Below are positions 48,975-57,303 of a DNA stretch of 64,000 nt, piece after piece. The stretch comes from Myxococcales bacterium. Its GTDB lineage: Bacteria; Myxococcota; Myxococcia; Myxococcales; JAJYLH01. The stretch covers positions 1-64,000 of the forward strand of contig JAJYLH010000015.1 of NCBI GenBank assembly GCA_021787845.1. Direction: 5' to 3'. The position numbers were made by a program, and so were the translations under genes. The notes beneath the pieces were generated by a model. That model made no database searches and was not told the DNA's origin. It saw nothing but the letters and a program-made list of their open reading frames with translations. The first letter of the stretch is position 1; each line of letters starts with the position of its first letter.

Positions 48975-49140
48975 TCCCCCTCCCCGACCCTCTCCCGCAT
49001 AGAGCAGCGGTTGGCGCCGGCATCGGCGCCCCCCCTCCCCAACCCCTCCCCCGCAACGAACGCGGGAGAGGGAGGAAAAGACTGCCTTCGCGCAGGCACC
49101 GCTAAAGCCCCTCTCCCGCGCTCCATGCGGGGGAGGGGGG
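48975..49140. repeat. Cluster of CCCTCTCCCGC hairpin repeats
   Basis: Within the 516-bp divergent gap between cydA and otsB are one half-arm (48975-48999) and two full palindromes, 49031-49075 and 49108-49140. All are built from CCCCTCTCCCGC and its complement GCGGGAGAGGGG. Related to the hairpin at 43811. The rest of the gap also has a 31-bp direct repeat (49141-49171 and about 49190-49220, GCAGCCGCAACC...GGGAAGCC). Confidence 0.75.
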
Positions 49141-49284
49141 GCGCAGCCGCAACCTGAGCGACCGGGAAGCCAGGTCGGGGAGGCGGGACGCAGCCGCAAC
49201 CCGAGCCACGCGGGAAGCCCGCGAAGACACCTTGGCCACCTCAGCGCTCGCGATCGCGGACCCGTTGCGCTATCAGACGACCAG

Positions 49285-50076
49285 ATGCCGCGGTCGGTCT
49301 TGGCAGCAGAGCTCGCGGGCCTCATCACCGCTCGCGCCGAGCGTTGCGGCCTCGTCGGGCTCTTCTTCGACTACGACGGGACGCTGGTGGACATCGTGCC
49401 GCGGCCGGAAGATGCGCGGGCGCCCGAGTCGCTCCGGCAGGCGCTGGGGAATCTCGCCCGCCTGCCGCGCGTGCGTCTCGCCATCGTCACCGGGCGCTCC
49501 CTCGCGAGCTTGCGCGAGCTGGCGGGACCGCTCCCGGGTTGCGTCGTGGCGGCGAACGGCGGATTCCACCTCCAGGGGGCAGACGGCGACTGGATTCATC
49601 CCGGCGTCGAGCCGCTGGTGCCACTCCTCCAGGCGCACGCGAGCGCGCTCGCGCGGGTCGTCGACCAGCACCCGGGCACCCAGCTCGAGGACAAGGAGCT
49701 GTCGCTCTCGGTCCACTTCCGCCGCGCTCCCGAGGCCCGCGACGCGCTCGACGAGGCGGTGCGGGAATGCGTCCAGGCGACGCCGGGGCTCTTTCGCGTC
49801 CTCGAAGGGAAAGCGATCTTCGAAATCCAGCCCGCCATCGACTGGGACAAGGGCAAGGCGCTCGACCTCCTGTGCGATCGCTGGCACGTGAGCGAAAGCG
49901 CGGTGTTCTTCGGCGACGACCGCATCGACGAGCCGGCCTTCGTCGCGGTGCGCGCCCGCGGCGGGCTCGGCTGCCATGTCGGCGTGACGGATAGCGAGAG
50001 CGCCGCCGAGCTGCAGATCGCCACCGTCGCCGAGATGCGCGCGCTCATCGCGCGGCTCGGCACTCGTCTCGCCTGA
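49285..50076 (+). CDS. otsB: Trehalose-6-phosphate phosphatase
   Basis: A 263-residue HAD-superfamily phosphatase that would release trehalose from trehalose-6-phosphate. The catalytic motif I FFDYDGTLVDIVPRPEDA (Asp nucleophile and acid/base two residues on) carries the OtsB-specific continuation. Motif II is AIVTGRSL, the Lys is in WDKGKALDLL, and the metal-binding motif is FFGDDRIDEPAF. No otsA synthase is adjacent, so trehalose-6-phosphate must be made from elsewhere in the genome. The gene stands alone, divergent from cydA and convergent with xerD. Confidence 0.9.
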   Translation: MPRSVLAAELAGLITARAERCGLVGLFFDYDGTLVDIVPRPEDARAPESLRQALGNLARLPRVRLAIVTGRSLASLRELAGPLPGCVVAANGGFHLQGADGDWIHPGVEPLVPLLQAHASALARVVDQHPGTQLEDKELSLSVHFRRAPEARDALDEAVRECVQATPGLFRVLEGKAIFEIQPAIDWDKGKALDLLCDRWHVSESAVFFGDDRIDEPAFVAVRARGGLGCHVGVTDSESAAELQIATVAEMRALIARLGTRLA

Positions 50077-50122
50077 AGGGTGGTCGCCGTCGCATGGCGC
50101 GGGCTGACCTCGCAACCCAAAC

Positions 50123-50202
50123 CGTAGGATGGGTGAAGCGGAGCGGAGCCCATCAGCGACGGCCGCCAACGATGGGCTGCGCTACGCTCCACCCATCCTA
50201 CG
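50123..50202. repeat. Palindromic dispersed repeat (TAGGATGGGTGAAGC type), copy 1
   Basis: An 80-bp imperfect palindrome with outer arms CGTAGGATGGGTGAAGCG / CGCTCCACCCATCCTACG and inner arms GCCCATC / GATGGGC. It lies between the convergent otsB and xerD genes. A second copy is at 51971-52054. The type is widespread in proteobacterial genomes; function unknown. Confidence 0.85.
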
Positions 50203-50312
50203 AGTTGGCGAACCCGGTCGAGGACCTGCGCGCGGCGCGAGCCGTTCGCGGCTCAGTCGATCAGGCGATGCGCAGTGGCTCTTTGCCGAACGGCGCCGGC
50301 GCGGGTCTTCGT

Positions 50313-51266
50313 CTAGGTCCGCCGCTGGCGCGCGCGCGGATGGGCGGCGTCGTAAGCGCGGTGGAGCTGCTGGCGTCCGACGTGCGTGTAGATCTCGGTG
50401 GTCACGAGCTGGGCGTGGCCGAGCATCGCCTGGACCGAGCGCAGGTCGGCGCCGCCTTCGAGCAGGTGGGTCGCGAACGAATGGCGCAAGGTGTGGGGTG
50501 AGAACGTCCGCCCGATGCCGGCGGCCCGGGCCCAGGATTGCAGCCGCTTCCAGAAGTTCTGCCGGCTCATCCGCCGCCCGCGACGGGTGACGAAGAGGTC
50601 TCGCGAAGCCCTCTCGCCGAGCAGCTTCGCTCTCGCCATCGACACGTATTCGCCGACCGCTTTCAACGCCCGCCCGCTCACCGGGACCAGCCGGTCCTTC
50701 CCGCCCTTGCCGCGCACCCGCACGAGCTGTTGCCGAGCGTCGACGCTGCCGCTCTGCAACCCGCACAGCTCGCTCACCCGCAAGCCCGACGCGTAGAGCA
50801 AGAACAGCATCGCCCGGTCGCGCACCACCTCCGGCTCCTCGCCTTGCGGCGCCGCGAGCAGCGCCTGCACCTCCTCGGCGGTCAACGATTCCGGGAGCTT
50901 GCGCGTCAGCTTGGGCCCGCGGACCTCTTCGGTCGGGTCGGGCGCGTCCTCCCGCCGCTCGGCCCGATGCCGATGGAACGCCCGCACCGCCGACAGCATC
51001 CGCGCGCTCGACCGCGGCCCCACTCCTTCGGTCGCCAGGCGCGCGAGAAACCGCTCGACGTGGGCGCGGGTGCCCGAATCGGCGTCGTCGATGCCCTCCT
51101 CGGCCAGCACCGCGAGATAGCGGCGTACGTCGCGCGCGTACGCCTCGACCGTGTGCGGGCTCATCGCCCGCTCCGCTCGCAGGTGGTGGACAAAGGCTTC
51201 CAGGGCGCCATCCAGCCCCGGGGGGAGCGGCACCGGCGCCGCGGGGCTCGAAGGTGCCTTGGCCAC
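50313..51266 (-). CDS. xerD: Tyrosine recombinase XerD
   Basis: A 317-residue site-specific recombinase, with XerC probably resolving chromosome dimers at dif. An N-terminal SAM-like domain (LDGALEAFVHHLRAERAMSPHTVEAYARDV) is followed by the catalytic domain with Arg in ASGLRVSEL, Lys in GKGGKDR, His-x-x-Arg in HTLRHSFATHLLEGG, and His plus the nucleophile Tyr in LGHAQLVTTEIYTHV. The end RAYDAAHPRA resembles XerD more than XerC. GTG 51266 is preferred since GGGAG lies five bases upstream; a TTG at 51299 overlaps the upstream stop. It is downstream of the YciO-type gene. Confidence 0.92.
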   Translation of the reverse strand: MAKAPSSPAAPVPLPPGLDGALEAFVHHLRAERAMSPHTVEAYARDVRRYLAVLAEEGIDDADSGTRAHVERFLARLATEGVGPRSSARMLSAVRAFHRHRAERREDAPDPTEEVRGPKLTRKLPESLTAEEVQALLAAPQGEEPEVVRDRAMLFLLYASGLRVSELCGLQSGSVDARQQLVRVRGKGGKDRLVPVSGRALKAVGEYVSMARAKLLGERASRDLFVTRRGRRMSRQNFWKRLQSWARAAGIGRTFSPHTLRHSFATHLLEGGADLRSVQAMLGHAQLVTTEIYTHVGRQQLHRAYDAAHPRARQRRT

Positions 51267-51295
51267 GACCGCTCCCGTCGCGGCGCGCTGGGGCC

Positions 51296-51913
51296 TCAAG
51301 CGAGCCCGGCCACGTCGCCCTTGCCCATCCGCAGCACCACCGGCTCGTCACCGGTCAGGTCGAGCACCGTCGACGGCTCGTCGAGCTGGTAGCCGCCGTC
51401 GATGACCAGCTCCAGCCCGTGCCCGAGCAGGTCCTGGATGTCGGACGGATCGATGAGCACCTGGCCGTCGGGCGTCGAGGCGCTGGTCGAAATCAAGGGT
51501 CTGCCGAGGCCCTTCACCAGAGCGAGAGCGATAGGGCTGTCCGGCACCCGAATGCCCACCGTCTTCTGCTTGGTCACCGCGATCTTCGGCACCAGGTTCG
51601 TCGCCTCGAGCACGAAGGTGTACGGACCCGGCGTCAGCCGGCGCATCGTCGCGAAGGCCGGGTTCGACACCCGCGCGTACCGCGACACGTCCGACAGGTC
51701 GGGGCAGATGAAGCTGAGCGGCTTGGACCGCGGCCGGGCCTTGAGCTGGTAGATGCGCTCGATGGCCTTCTTCTCGAAGAGGTCGCAGCCGACGCCGTAG
51801 TAGGTGTCGGTCGGGTAGGCGACGAGCCCGCCCGCCTCGAGCACGGCGACGCACCGGTCGATGTGCCGCGGCTGCGGGTGGCGCGGGTCGATGGAGAGAA
51901 TCGGAGCCGACAT
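51296..51913 (-). CDS. Sua5/YciO/YrdC-family protein, YciO subfamily
   Basis: A 205-residue protein of the threonylcarbamoyl-AMP synthase fold. The family motif is seen at VAYPTDTYYGVGCDL, with KARPRSKPLSFICPDLSDVSRYA, a TPGPYTFVLEAT strand and TVGIRVPDSPIALAL. The tail TVLDLTGDEPVVLRMGKGDV matches YciO closely. TsaC/Sua5 makes the threonylcarbamoyl adenylate for tRNA t6A modification, whereas YciO proteins are weak or uncertain in that reaction. ATG 51913 begins the conserved N-terminus. Upstream lies copy 2 of the palindromic repeat. Confidence 0.9.
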   Translation of the reverse strand: MSAPILSIDPRHPQPRHIDRCVAVLEAGGLVAYPTDTYYGVGCDLFEKKAIERIYQLKARPRSKPLSFICPDLSDVSRYARVSNPAFATMRRLTPGPYTFVLEATNLVPKIAVTKQKTVGIRVPDSPIALALVKGLGRPLISTSASTPDGQVLIDPSDIQDLLGHGLELVIDGGYQLDEPSTVLDLTGDEPVVLRMGKGDVAGLA

Positions 51914-51970
51914 CGGCGACGCAGGCTGGCACGACCGCGGTCGAAAGTCCAGCGGTAGAGTAAGCAAGCC

Positions 51971-52054
51971 GCAGGATGGGTGAAGCGCCAGCGAAACTCA
52001 GCGGCTGGCGACCGCACAGAACGATGGGGTCCGCTCTGCTCCACCCATCCTACG
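51971..52054. repeat. Palindromic dispersed repeat (TAGGATGGGTGAAGC type), copy 2
   Basis: An 84-bp element with outer arms GCAGGATGGGTGAAGC and CTCCACCCATCCTACG and a diverged interior relative to copy 1. It lies between argJ (stop at 52100) and the YciO-type gene start, both on the minus strand. Confidence 0.8.
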
Positions 52055-52099
52055 TCGCACCGGATGGTCGGTCCTCGCGGGACGGACATCCGCGCTCGG

Positions 52100-53302
52100 T
52101 CAGGTCCGGTATTCGGCGTTGATCTTCACGTACTCGGCCGAGAAGTCGCAGGTATAGATGCTCTTCGAATAGGTTCCGCGCCCCAGCCGCACCACCACGG
52201 TGAAGGCGCGCTTCTTCATCTGCTCCTGCGCGTCGGCCTCCGCTTCCGGACCGAGGCCCACGCCGTTTTCGACCAGGTCGGCGCCGTCGACGGAAATCGA
52301 GACGCGGGCGGGGTCGAGGGTGAAGCCGCAGGCGCCGGCGGCGGCCATCATCCGGCCCCAGTTCGCGTCGGCCGCGTGCCAGGCGGTCTTCACGAGCGGG
52401 CTGTTGGCGATGCGCCGCGCGACCTGGTCCGCCTCCAGCGGGCTGAACGCCTCCTCGACGCGCACCTCGACGAGCTTGGTCGCGCCCTCCCCGTCCGCCG
52501 CAATCTGCTTCGCGAGGTCGAGGCACACGTCGAACACGAGCTGGCGCAAGGCGTCGTAGCCCGGCCCCTGCGCCTCGGTGATGGGCGGGCTCTTCGCGAC
52601 GCCGCTCGCCAGCAAGTAGAGCGTGTCGTTGGTCGAGGTGTCGCCGTCGACGGTGACCGCGTTGAAGGTGTCGGCCGCACAGGCGCGCAAGAGCTCCAGG
52701 AGCGGTCCCGGGGAGATGGTGGCGTCGGTCGCGAGGCAGGCGAGCATCGTCGCCATGTCCGGCATGATCATCCCGGCGCCCTTGCAGGCGCCGGCGACGG
52801 TGACCCGGCGGCCGAACAGCTCCCCCTGCCGCCAGGCGACCTTCTCGTGGGTGTCGGTGGTGGTGATCGCCCGAGCGAAATCGCGCAGCCCCTCCGGTCT
52901 GAGCGCCGCCACCAGCGCCGGCACCGCCGCCTCGATGCGGTCCACCGCGAGCGGCGCGCCGATGACCCCGGTCGACGCGATGAGCACCTCCGCCGGGTCG
53001 ACGCCGAGCGCCTCTTCGAGGCTCCCCGCCATCCGCTCCGCCGCGCGCTCACCCGCCTCGCCGGTGCAGGCGTTGGCGCCCCCGGCGTTCATCAGCACCG
53101 CTCTCGCATAGCCCGCCGCCGCCTTCGGCCTGGACAGCAAGACCGGTGCCGCTGCCATGTCGCTCTGGGTGAAGATGCCGGCGCAGGTCGCGAGCTCGTC
53201 GGCCACGAGCAGCGCGAAGTCGGGCCGCCCCGGCCGCGTCCGCAACCCCGCTTCCACGCCCGCCCAGCGAAAGCCGGGGACCACGACGTCGTCTCGGTTC
53301 AT
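52100..53302 (-). CDS. argJ: Bifunctional ornithine acetyltransferase / N-acetylglutamate synthase
   Basis: A 400-residue enzyme of arginine synthesis that moves the acetyl group from N-acetylornithine to glutamate. The self-cleavage site is in KGAGMIMPDMATMLACLATDA, where Ala184-Thr185 is cut and the new N-terminal Thr185 becomes the nucleophile. NAGGANACTGEAG, IASTGVIG and the C-terminal KINAEYRT are also diagnostic. It begins at ATG 53302; array F of the 9-bp repeat lies 16 bases upstream. Other arg genes are not in the window. Confidence 0.95.
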   Translation of the reverse strand: MNRDDVVVPGFRWAGVEAGLRTRPGRPDFALLVADELATCAGIFTQSDMAAAPVLLSRPKAAAGYARAVLMNAGGANACTGEAGERAAERMAGSLEEALGVDPAEVLIASTGVIGAPLAVDRIEAAVPALVAALRPEGLRDFARAITTTDTHEKVAWRQGELFGRRVTVAGACKGAGMIMPDMATMLACLATDATISPGPLLELLRACAADTFNAVTVDGDTSTNDTLYLLASGVAKSPPITEAQGPGYDALRQLVFDVCLDLAKQIAADGEGATKLVEVRVEEAFSPLEADQVARRIANSPLVKTAWHAADANWGRMMAAAGACGFTLDPARVSISVDGADLVENGVGLGPEAEADAQEQMKKRAFTVVVRLGRGTYSKSIYTCDFSAEYVKINAEYRT

Positions 53303-53317
53303 CTGCGCTCCAGGCAG

Positions 53318-53357
53318 GTCGGACCGATCGGACCGATCCGACCGATCGGTCTGATCG
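53318..53357. repeat. GATCGGTCN array F
   Basis: About four 9-bp units centred on GACCGATCGGTC. It begins only 16 bases upstream of the argJ start codon and ends about 40 bases after the stop of the preceding lipoprotein gene (53400), so it may sit in the argJ leader. Confidence 0.85.
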
Positions 53358-53399
53358 TGCCAGTGGCCGCCGCGTCGGCCCGGCCGCGTCGGGCGCGAC

Positions 53400-53867
53400 T
53401 CACCACGTGGTCGTGACCTCTCCGGAGAGCGTCGCCCGGTCGATCACCAGGTCGAACTTCGCCGCCTGCGTCGTGCCCCGGGGCGGCTGGGCGCTCGCGC
53501 CGAGACCGGCGATGCTCGAGCTGCTGTCGGACGCGAGGGTCTTGCCGCCGGACAGCTTCGCTCCTGCCGTCCAGGGGTTGCCCTGGCGAAAGTGGACGAG
53601 GAGCTTCACGTTGCCGCTGTCCACCGTCCAGGCGAAGCCGTCGTTGCAGCTCGAGCGCGTGACCAAGGCGGCACCGGCGCAGCTCACCGTCACGCCGTCG
53701 GCCTTCCCCGCGCAGGTGTCGAACCGAGACTCGGTCACGCCGAGCTGCTGGAGGCTCGCGGGGTAGAGCTGGACGCCGCCGGTCGCCACCGCGCACGGGT
53801 CGTCGGTCTGGCCGCAGCCCGCGAGGGCGAGCGCCAGTATCAACACGAGCGGGAAGCGCCTCCTCAT
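53400..53867 (-). CDS. Small Cys-rich lipoprotein of unknown function
   Basis: A 155-residue predicted lipoprotein: a short Arg-rich start, hydrophobic segment and lipobox LAGC (Cys18). The mature part has four further cysteines (DPCAV, DTCAG, VSCAG, SSCND), probably forming disulfides in the periplasm, and a beta-rich C-terminal half. I recognise no family. ATG 53867 is favoured over one seven codons upstream because it begins the signal peptide directly. It diverges from the FHA gene. Confidence 0.6.
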   Translation of the reverse strand: MRRRFPLVLILALALAGCGQTDDPCAVATGGVQLYPASLQQLGVTESRFDTCAGKADGVTVSCAGAALVTRSSCNDGFAWTVDSGNVKLLVHFRQGNPWTAGAKLSGGKTLASDSSSSIAGLGASAQPPRGTTQAAKFDLVIDRATLSGEVTTTW

Positions 53868-54016
53868 GGGCCGGCGAATGTACGCCATCCCAAGGCGGCG
53901 CGGCCGGTCGGTCTCTCGAGGCGCCGGGGCCGCTTTCGCAGCGCCGTTTATTTGCCGCGCCCGCCAGCGTCGGCGTAGAGTCCGGCGCCGCAGGTTCGTG
54001 GTCGTCGGAGTCGCTC

Positions 54017-54700
54017 ATGGCGGTCCTGAGGGGCCTGTCCGAGCAAGTCTCACAGGAGGTGGTGGAGCTCGATGCCGACGGCACCAGCGTCGGCCGCGCG
54101 GACAATCAGCAGCTCGTCCTGCACGACGGCAGCGTTTCTGGGAAGCACGCGCGCATCTGGTGCGAGACCAAGTGGCTGGTGCAGGACCTGGGCTCGACCA
54201 ATGGCACCCTCTTGAACGGCGCGATGCTGGACGCGCACGAGGTCTTCGAGCTGGCCGACGGCGACCGGGTCTCGTTCGGGCGGGTGACGATGGAGTTCCA
54301 GGCGGCGGGGGCCAGCGGCGCTCTCGCCGAGGCGCGCGCGGCGCTCGACGCGGCGGAAGCGGCGCTCAACGCGATGCGCGACGAGATTGCGCTGTTGCGC
54401 GACCACGCCGCCAAGCAGGACGAGGCGATTCGTTCGCGCGACGAGGCGCTCGCCGAATGGGAACGGCGGATGGAGTCGGTCAACTCGTCGTGGGTGAGCA
54501 AGGAGGACTTCCAGAAGGAGCTCGCCCGCGAAAAGGAGAAGCTCGACCTCGCGGCGCAAGGGCGGATCGACGCGGCGGTGCGCCGGTACAACGAGATGGA
54601 AGCGCGCTACGTGCAGAGCCAGGCCAAGCTCGAGACCGCGGAGAAGAGCCTGCGCGAGAAGGAAGACGAGCTTCGGCTGCTGGCGCTCAAGCGCGCCTGA
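54017..54700 (+). CDS. FHA-domain protein with C-terminal coiled coil
   Basis: A 227-residue cytoplasmic protein. The forkhead-associated domain (about 15-92) has the phosphothreonine-binding signature SVGRADNQQLVLHD, SVSGKHARIW and LGSTNGTLLNG. Residues about 100-225 are an Ala/Glu/Arg/Lys-rich coiled coil (EKLDLAAQGRIDAAVRRYNEMEARYVQ), suggesting dimerisation. It would read phosphorylation by a Ser/Thr kinase. GGAG lies six bases before ATG 54017. A beta-propeller-like lipoprotein starts 11 bases after its stop, so the two are probably co-transcribed. Confidence 0.9.
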   Translation: MAVLRGLSEQVSQEVVELDADGTSVGRADNQQLVLHDGSVSGKHARIWCETKWLVQDLGSTNGTLLNGAMLDAHEVFELADGDRVSFGRVTMEFQAAGASGALAEARAALDAAEAALNAMRDEIALLRDHAAKQDEAIRSRDEALAEWERRMESVNSSWVSKEDFQKELAREKEKLDLAAQGRIDAAVRRYNEMEARYVQSQAKLETAEKSLREKEDELRLLALKRA

Positions 54701-54711
54701 AGGCTTTGGGA

Positions 54712-56028
54712 ATGCGACTCGTCGCCGGTTTGAGCATCCTCCTCGGGGCTCTCGCCTGTTCGAACCCAGCGGGTGCGCCGCCGGGAAGCGGAAAGCCGGA
54801 CGCCGGCGCAGGGGACGCCGGCTCGTCCGGTCAGGCAGCCCAGGAGCCCTCCTGCACCAAGCCGGCGAAGGCGGGTGAGGCGTTCGCCGTCGACCCGGCG
54901 CACCAGACCGAGATCCCCGGGCGGGTCGCCTTCGACGGGACGCTCTGGCTCAGCTACTCCCACGCGGCCGACGACGGCTCGGCGGACTTCGACGTCGCGC
55001 TGACGCGCCTGGGCTGCGACGGCACGGTGGCGATGTCGCCGGAGACGCTCAGCCACGCGGCGAGCTCCAACGACGTCGATTCGACGATCGCGCTCGGCGC
55101 CGACCGCCTCCTGGTCGCCTGGAGCGCGGACGACCACGGCGACCAGCCGAACCTCTCGCTGCGCTACACCGAGCTCGAGCTCGACGGGAGCGCTCTCGTT
55201 CCCGAGACGGCGCTTTCGACGACCAGCGGCGGCGAGCCGGCGAGCGCCAACGTGTGGCAGCCGTCGGTCGCGCCGCTTCCCGGGGGCGGTTTCGTCGTCG
55301 CCGGCACCCGCGGCATCGTCGGCGAGCCCGGAGGCTTTCGGGCGTTCATCCAGAGAATCGACGCGGAGGGCAGACCCTCGGGGCCGACGGTGGACGTCCC
55401 GGCGAGCGCCGACTCGCAGAGCTCGATGTCCAACCCCGCGCTCGCTAAGGACCCGGCGGGCGACCTGATGCTCGCGTGGTCCGCCGAGCCCGCCTCGGGC
55501 GCGCCGACGATGCAAGAGGCGTTGCTGGAATCCAACGGCACCTTCTTCGGCCCGACCACCGCCGTCGTCGGCGCCGGCGCCGGCTACGGCCAGTATCCGA
55601 GCGCCGGTTTCGCGCCCTGGGCGCCGCGCGCGTTCCTGGCGTTCGAGGACGACGCCGATTCTCCCTCGACGATCCTGGTCAAGGACGCCTTCGCCGGCGG
55701 GACCGCGGCGACGCTCGAGCTCCAGTCCCCGCCCGGGTCGTTGAGCACGGGCCCAGCGGTTGCGGTGTCGAAGACCGGCGGCGCCGTCGCCTGGTTCGGC
55801 GAGAACCAGACCACCGGCGGCCGGGCGATTCTGGCGCAGGCGTTCGCCTTTGACGGTACGAGCTTTACGGCAGGGGCGCAGGTGACCGTCTCGGGGACCG
55901 GCCGGGTCGCGCCCGACGCGCCGACGCTCGCGCACGTCGATGGCGACCTCTGGTTCGTCGCCTGGGCGCAAGGAACCGGGTCGGACCTGACGATGGAAGG
56001 GCGGTTCGTCGAGCTGCCGCAAAGCTGA
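54712..56028 (+). CDS. Lipoprotein with repetitive beta-rich (propeller-like) domain
   Basis: A 438-residue lipoprotein: signal [14 protein letters not shown] (Cys16), then a Gly/Asp/Ala-rich linker. The remainder is beta-rich with repeated blade-like segments ([92 protein letters not shown]), consistent with a propeller of about six or seven blades. No enzyme motif is seen. ATG 54712 begins the signal peptide and follows the FHA stop by 11 bases. Confidence 0.75.
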   Translation: MRLVAGLSILLGALACSNPAGAPPGSGKPDAGAGDAGSSGQAAQEPSCTKPAKAGEAFAVDPAHQTEIPGRVAFDGTLWLSYSHAADDGSADFDVALTRLGCDGTVAMSPETLSHAASSNDVDSTIALGADRLLVAWSADDHGDQPNLSLRYTELELDGSALVPETALSTTSGGEPASANVWQPSVAPLPGGGFVVAGTRGIVGEPGGFRAFIQRIDAEGRPSGPTVDVPASADSQSSMSNPALAKDPAGDLMLAWSAEPASGAPTMQEALLESNGTFFGPTTAVVGAGAGYGQYPSAGFAPWAPRAFLAFEDDADSPSTILVKDAFAGGTAATLELQSPPGSLSTGPAVAVSKTGGAVAWFGENQTTGGRAILAQAFAFDGTSFTAGAQVTVSGTGRVAPDAPTLAHVDGDLWFVAWAQGTGSDLTMEGRFVELPQS

Positions 56029-56093
56029 GGGGGAGAGCTTGCGGGTGGTTCGCCCACGCTGGTCCTGGCGTGGGGGCCGGAGCTGCCGCCATC

Positions 56094-56151
56094 GACCGAT
56101 CCGACCGATCCGACCGATCCGACCGATCGGTCTGATCGGTCTGATCGGTCT
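56094..56151. repeat. GATCGGTCN array G, inverted halves
   Basis: Three GACCGATCC units lead into the centre GACCGATCGGTC, then the complementary orientation continues as (TGATCGGTC)n. The whole can fold into a long imperfect hairpin. It separates the convergent lipoprotein and rpsN genes and could act as a bidirectional terminator for the ribosomal cluster. It is the clearest inverted example of the family. Confidence 0.88.
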
Positions 56152-56199
56152 CGCCGACGGCGGCGCTCTTAGGCGGCAAAGGCGAGGGTCGGCCGGCCG

Positions 56200-56385
56200 C
56201 TACCAGCTCGACTTCGTCACGCCGGGGATTTCGCCCTTGAGCGCGCGGGAGCGGAAGCAGATGCGGCACATCCCGAACTTGCGCAAGAAGCCGCGGGGCC
56301 GGCCGCACAACGGGCAGCGGTTGTAGGCGCGCACCTTGAACTTCTGCTTGCGCGTCGCCTGGACGATTTTCGAGGTCTTGGCCAA
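56200..56385 (-). CDS. rpsN: 30S ribosomal protein S14, zinc-binding type
   Basis: A 61-residue S14 of the short type, with the zinc ligands [10 protein letters not shown] and CRICFR (two CxxC pairs). It is needed for 30S head assembly. The start codon is TTG (56385), with AAGGGAG eight bases upstream. It is the last gene of the ribosomal cluster here; rpsH and the rest of the spc operon do not follow. Confidence 0.95.
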   Translation of the reverse strand: MAKTSKIVQATRKQKFKVRAYNRCPLCGRPRGFLRKFGMCRICFRSRALKGEIPGVTKSSW

Positions 56386-56438
56386 GCTTCAAACTCCCTT
56401 GGAGCCCTAGCGCCTAGTGGCGCCGCTCCTGCCCCACG

Positions 56439-57170
56439 CTACTGCCGAAACGGCATCCCGAGGTGCTTGAGGAGCGACCGCGCCTCCTCGTCCGACCGCG
56501 CGCTGGTGACGACGGTGATGTTCATCCCTTTGATCTTGTCCACCTGGTCGTAGACGATTTCCGGGAAGATGATCTGCTCGCGCAGCCCGAGGGTGTAGTT
56601 GCCCTTGCCGTCGAAGGCCTTGGGCGAGACGCCCTTGAAGTCGCGCACGCGCGGCAGGGCGATGGAGACGAGCCGGTCCAGGAACTCGAACATCCGGTCG
56701 TTACGCAGGGTCACCATCGCGCCGACCGACTGGCCCTGGCGGAGCTTGAAATTCGCGATCGACTTGCGGGCCTTGGTGATCACCGGCTTCTGCCCGGTGA
56801 TCGTCGCGAGCTGCTCGACGCCGCTGTCGAGGATCTTCGCGTTGGCGATGGCCTCGCCCAGACCCATGTTGACGACGATCTTCTGCAGCCTCGGCACCTG
56901 CATCGCGTTCTGGTAGCCGAACTCCTTCATCAGGGCGGGCACGATTTCGTCGCGGTACCGCAGGCGCAGCCGCGCCGGCACCTTGCCCCGCGCCGCCGGC
57001 TGGGCGTCGAGCGGACCGCCGAACGCCACCTGGCCCTTCTTGTGCCCGCCGCCGGCCGGCTTCTTGTCGCCCTTCTTCTCGGGCTTCTCGGCTTTGCCCG
57101 CGGGCTTCGCTTCCGCCGCGGGAGCCTTGGCTGGCTTCTTCTCTGCCTTTTCCTTCTTTTCCTCGGCCAT
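56439..57170 (-). CDS. rplE: 50S ribosomal protein L5 with long N-terminal extension
   Basis: A 243-residue L5, a 5S-rRNA-binding protein of the large subunit. The normal L5 body (about 180 residues, from [18 protein letters not shown] to HLGMPFRQ) is complete, with [16 protein letters not shown] and [14 protein letters not shown]. It is preceded by about 60 residues of Lys/Ala/Glu/Pro-rich, low-complexity sequence ([15 protein letters not shown]). ATG 57170 follows GAGGACGA. Without the extension no good start with a ribosome-binding site is seen, so the extension is probably translated. Confidence 0.93.
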   Translation of the reverse strand: MAEEKKEKAEKKPAKAPAAEAKPAGKAEKPEKKGDKKPAGGGHKKGQVAFGGPLDAQPAARGKVPARLRLRYRDEIVPALMKEFGYQNAMQVPRLQKIVVNMGLGEAIANAKILDSGVEQLATITGQKPVITKARKSIANFKLRQGQSVGAMVTLRNDRMFEFLDRLVSIALPRVRDFKGVSPKAFDGKGNYTLGLREQIIFPEIVYDQVDKIKGMNITVVTSARSDEEARSLLKHLGMPFRQ

Positions 57171-57303
57171 CAGGTCGTCCTCGCCGCCGGGACCGGTCGA
57201 GCTTCGAGAGGCTCGCCGCACCGGCGATGTCCGCGCGACGAAAAGGCGCGCGGGGGTGTCAAGGAGGCCGGCACCGCTCTCGCCGGTCTCCAGCCGTGCC
57301 GTT

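Noticed and set aside
53866..54711. Upstream extension of the propeller lipoprotein overlapping the FHA gene
   Set aside because: The signal peptide and lipobox start at 54712; the upstream part is a shadow of the FHA reading frame.
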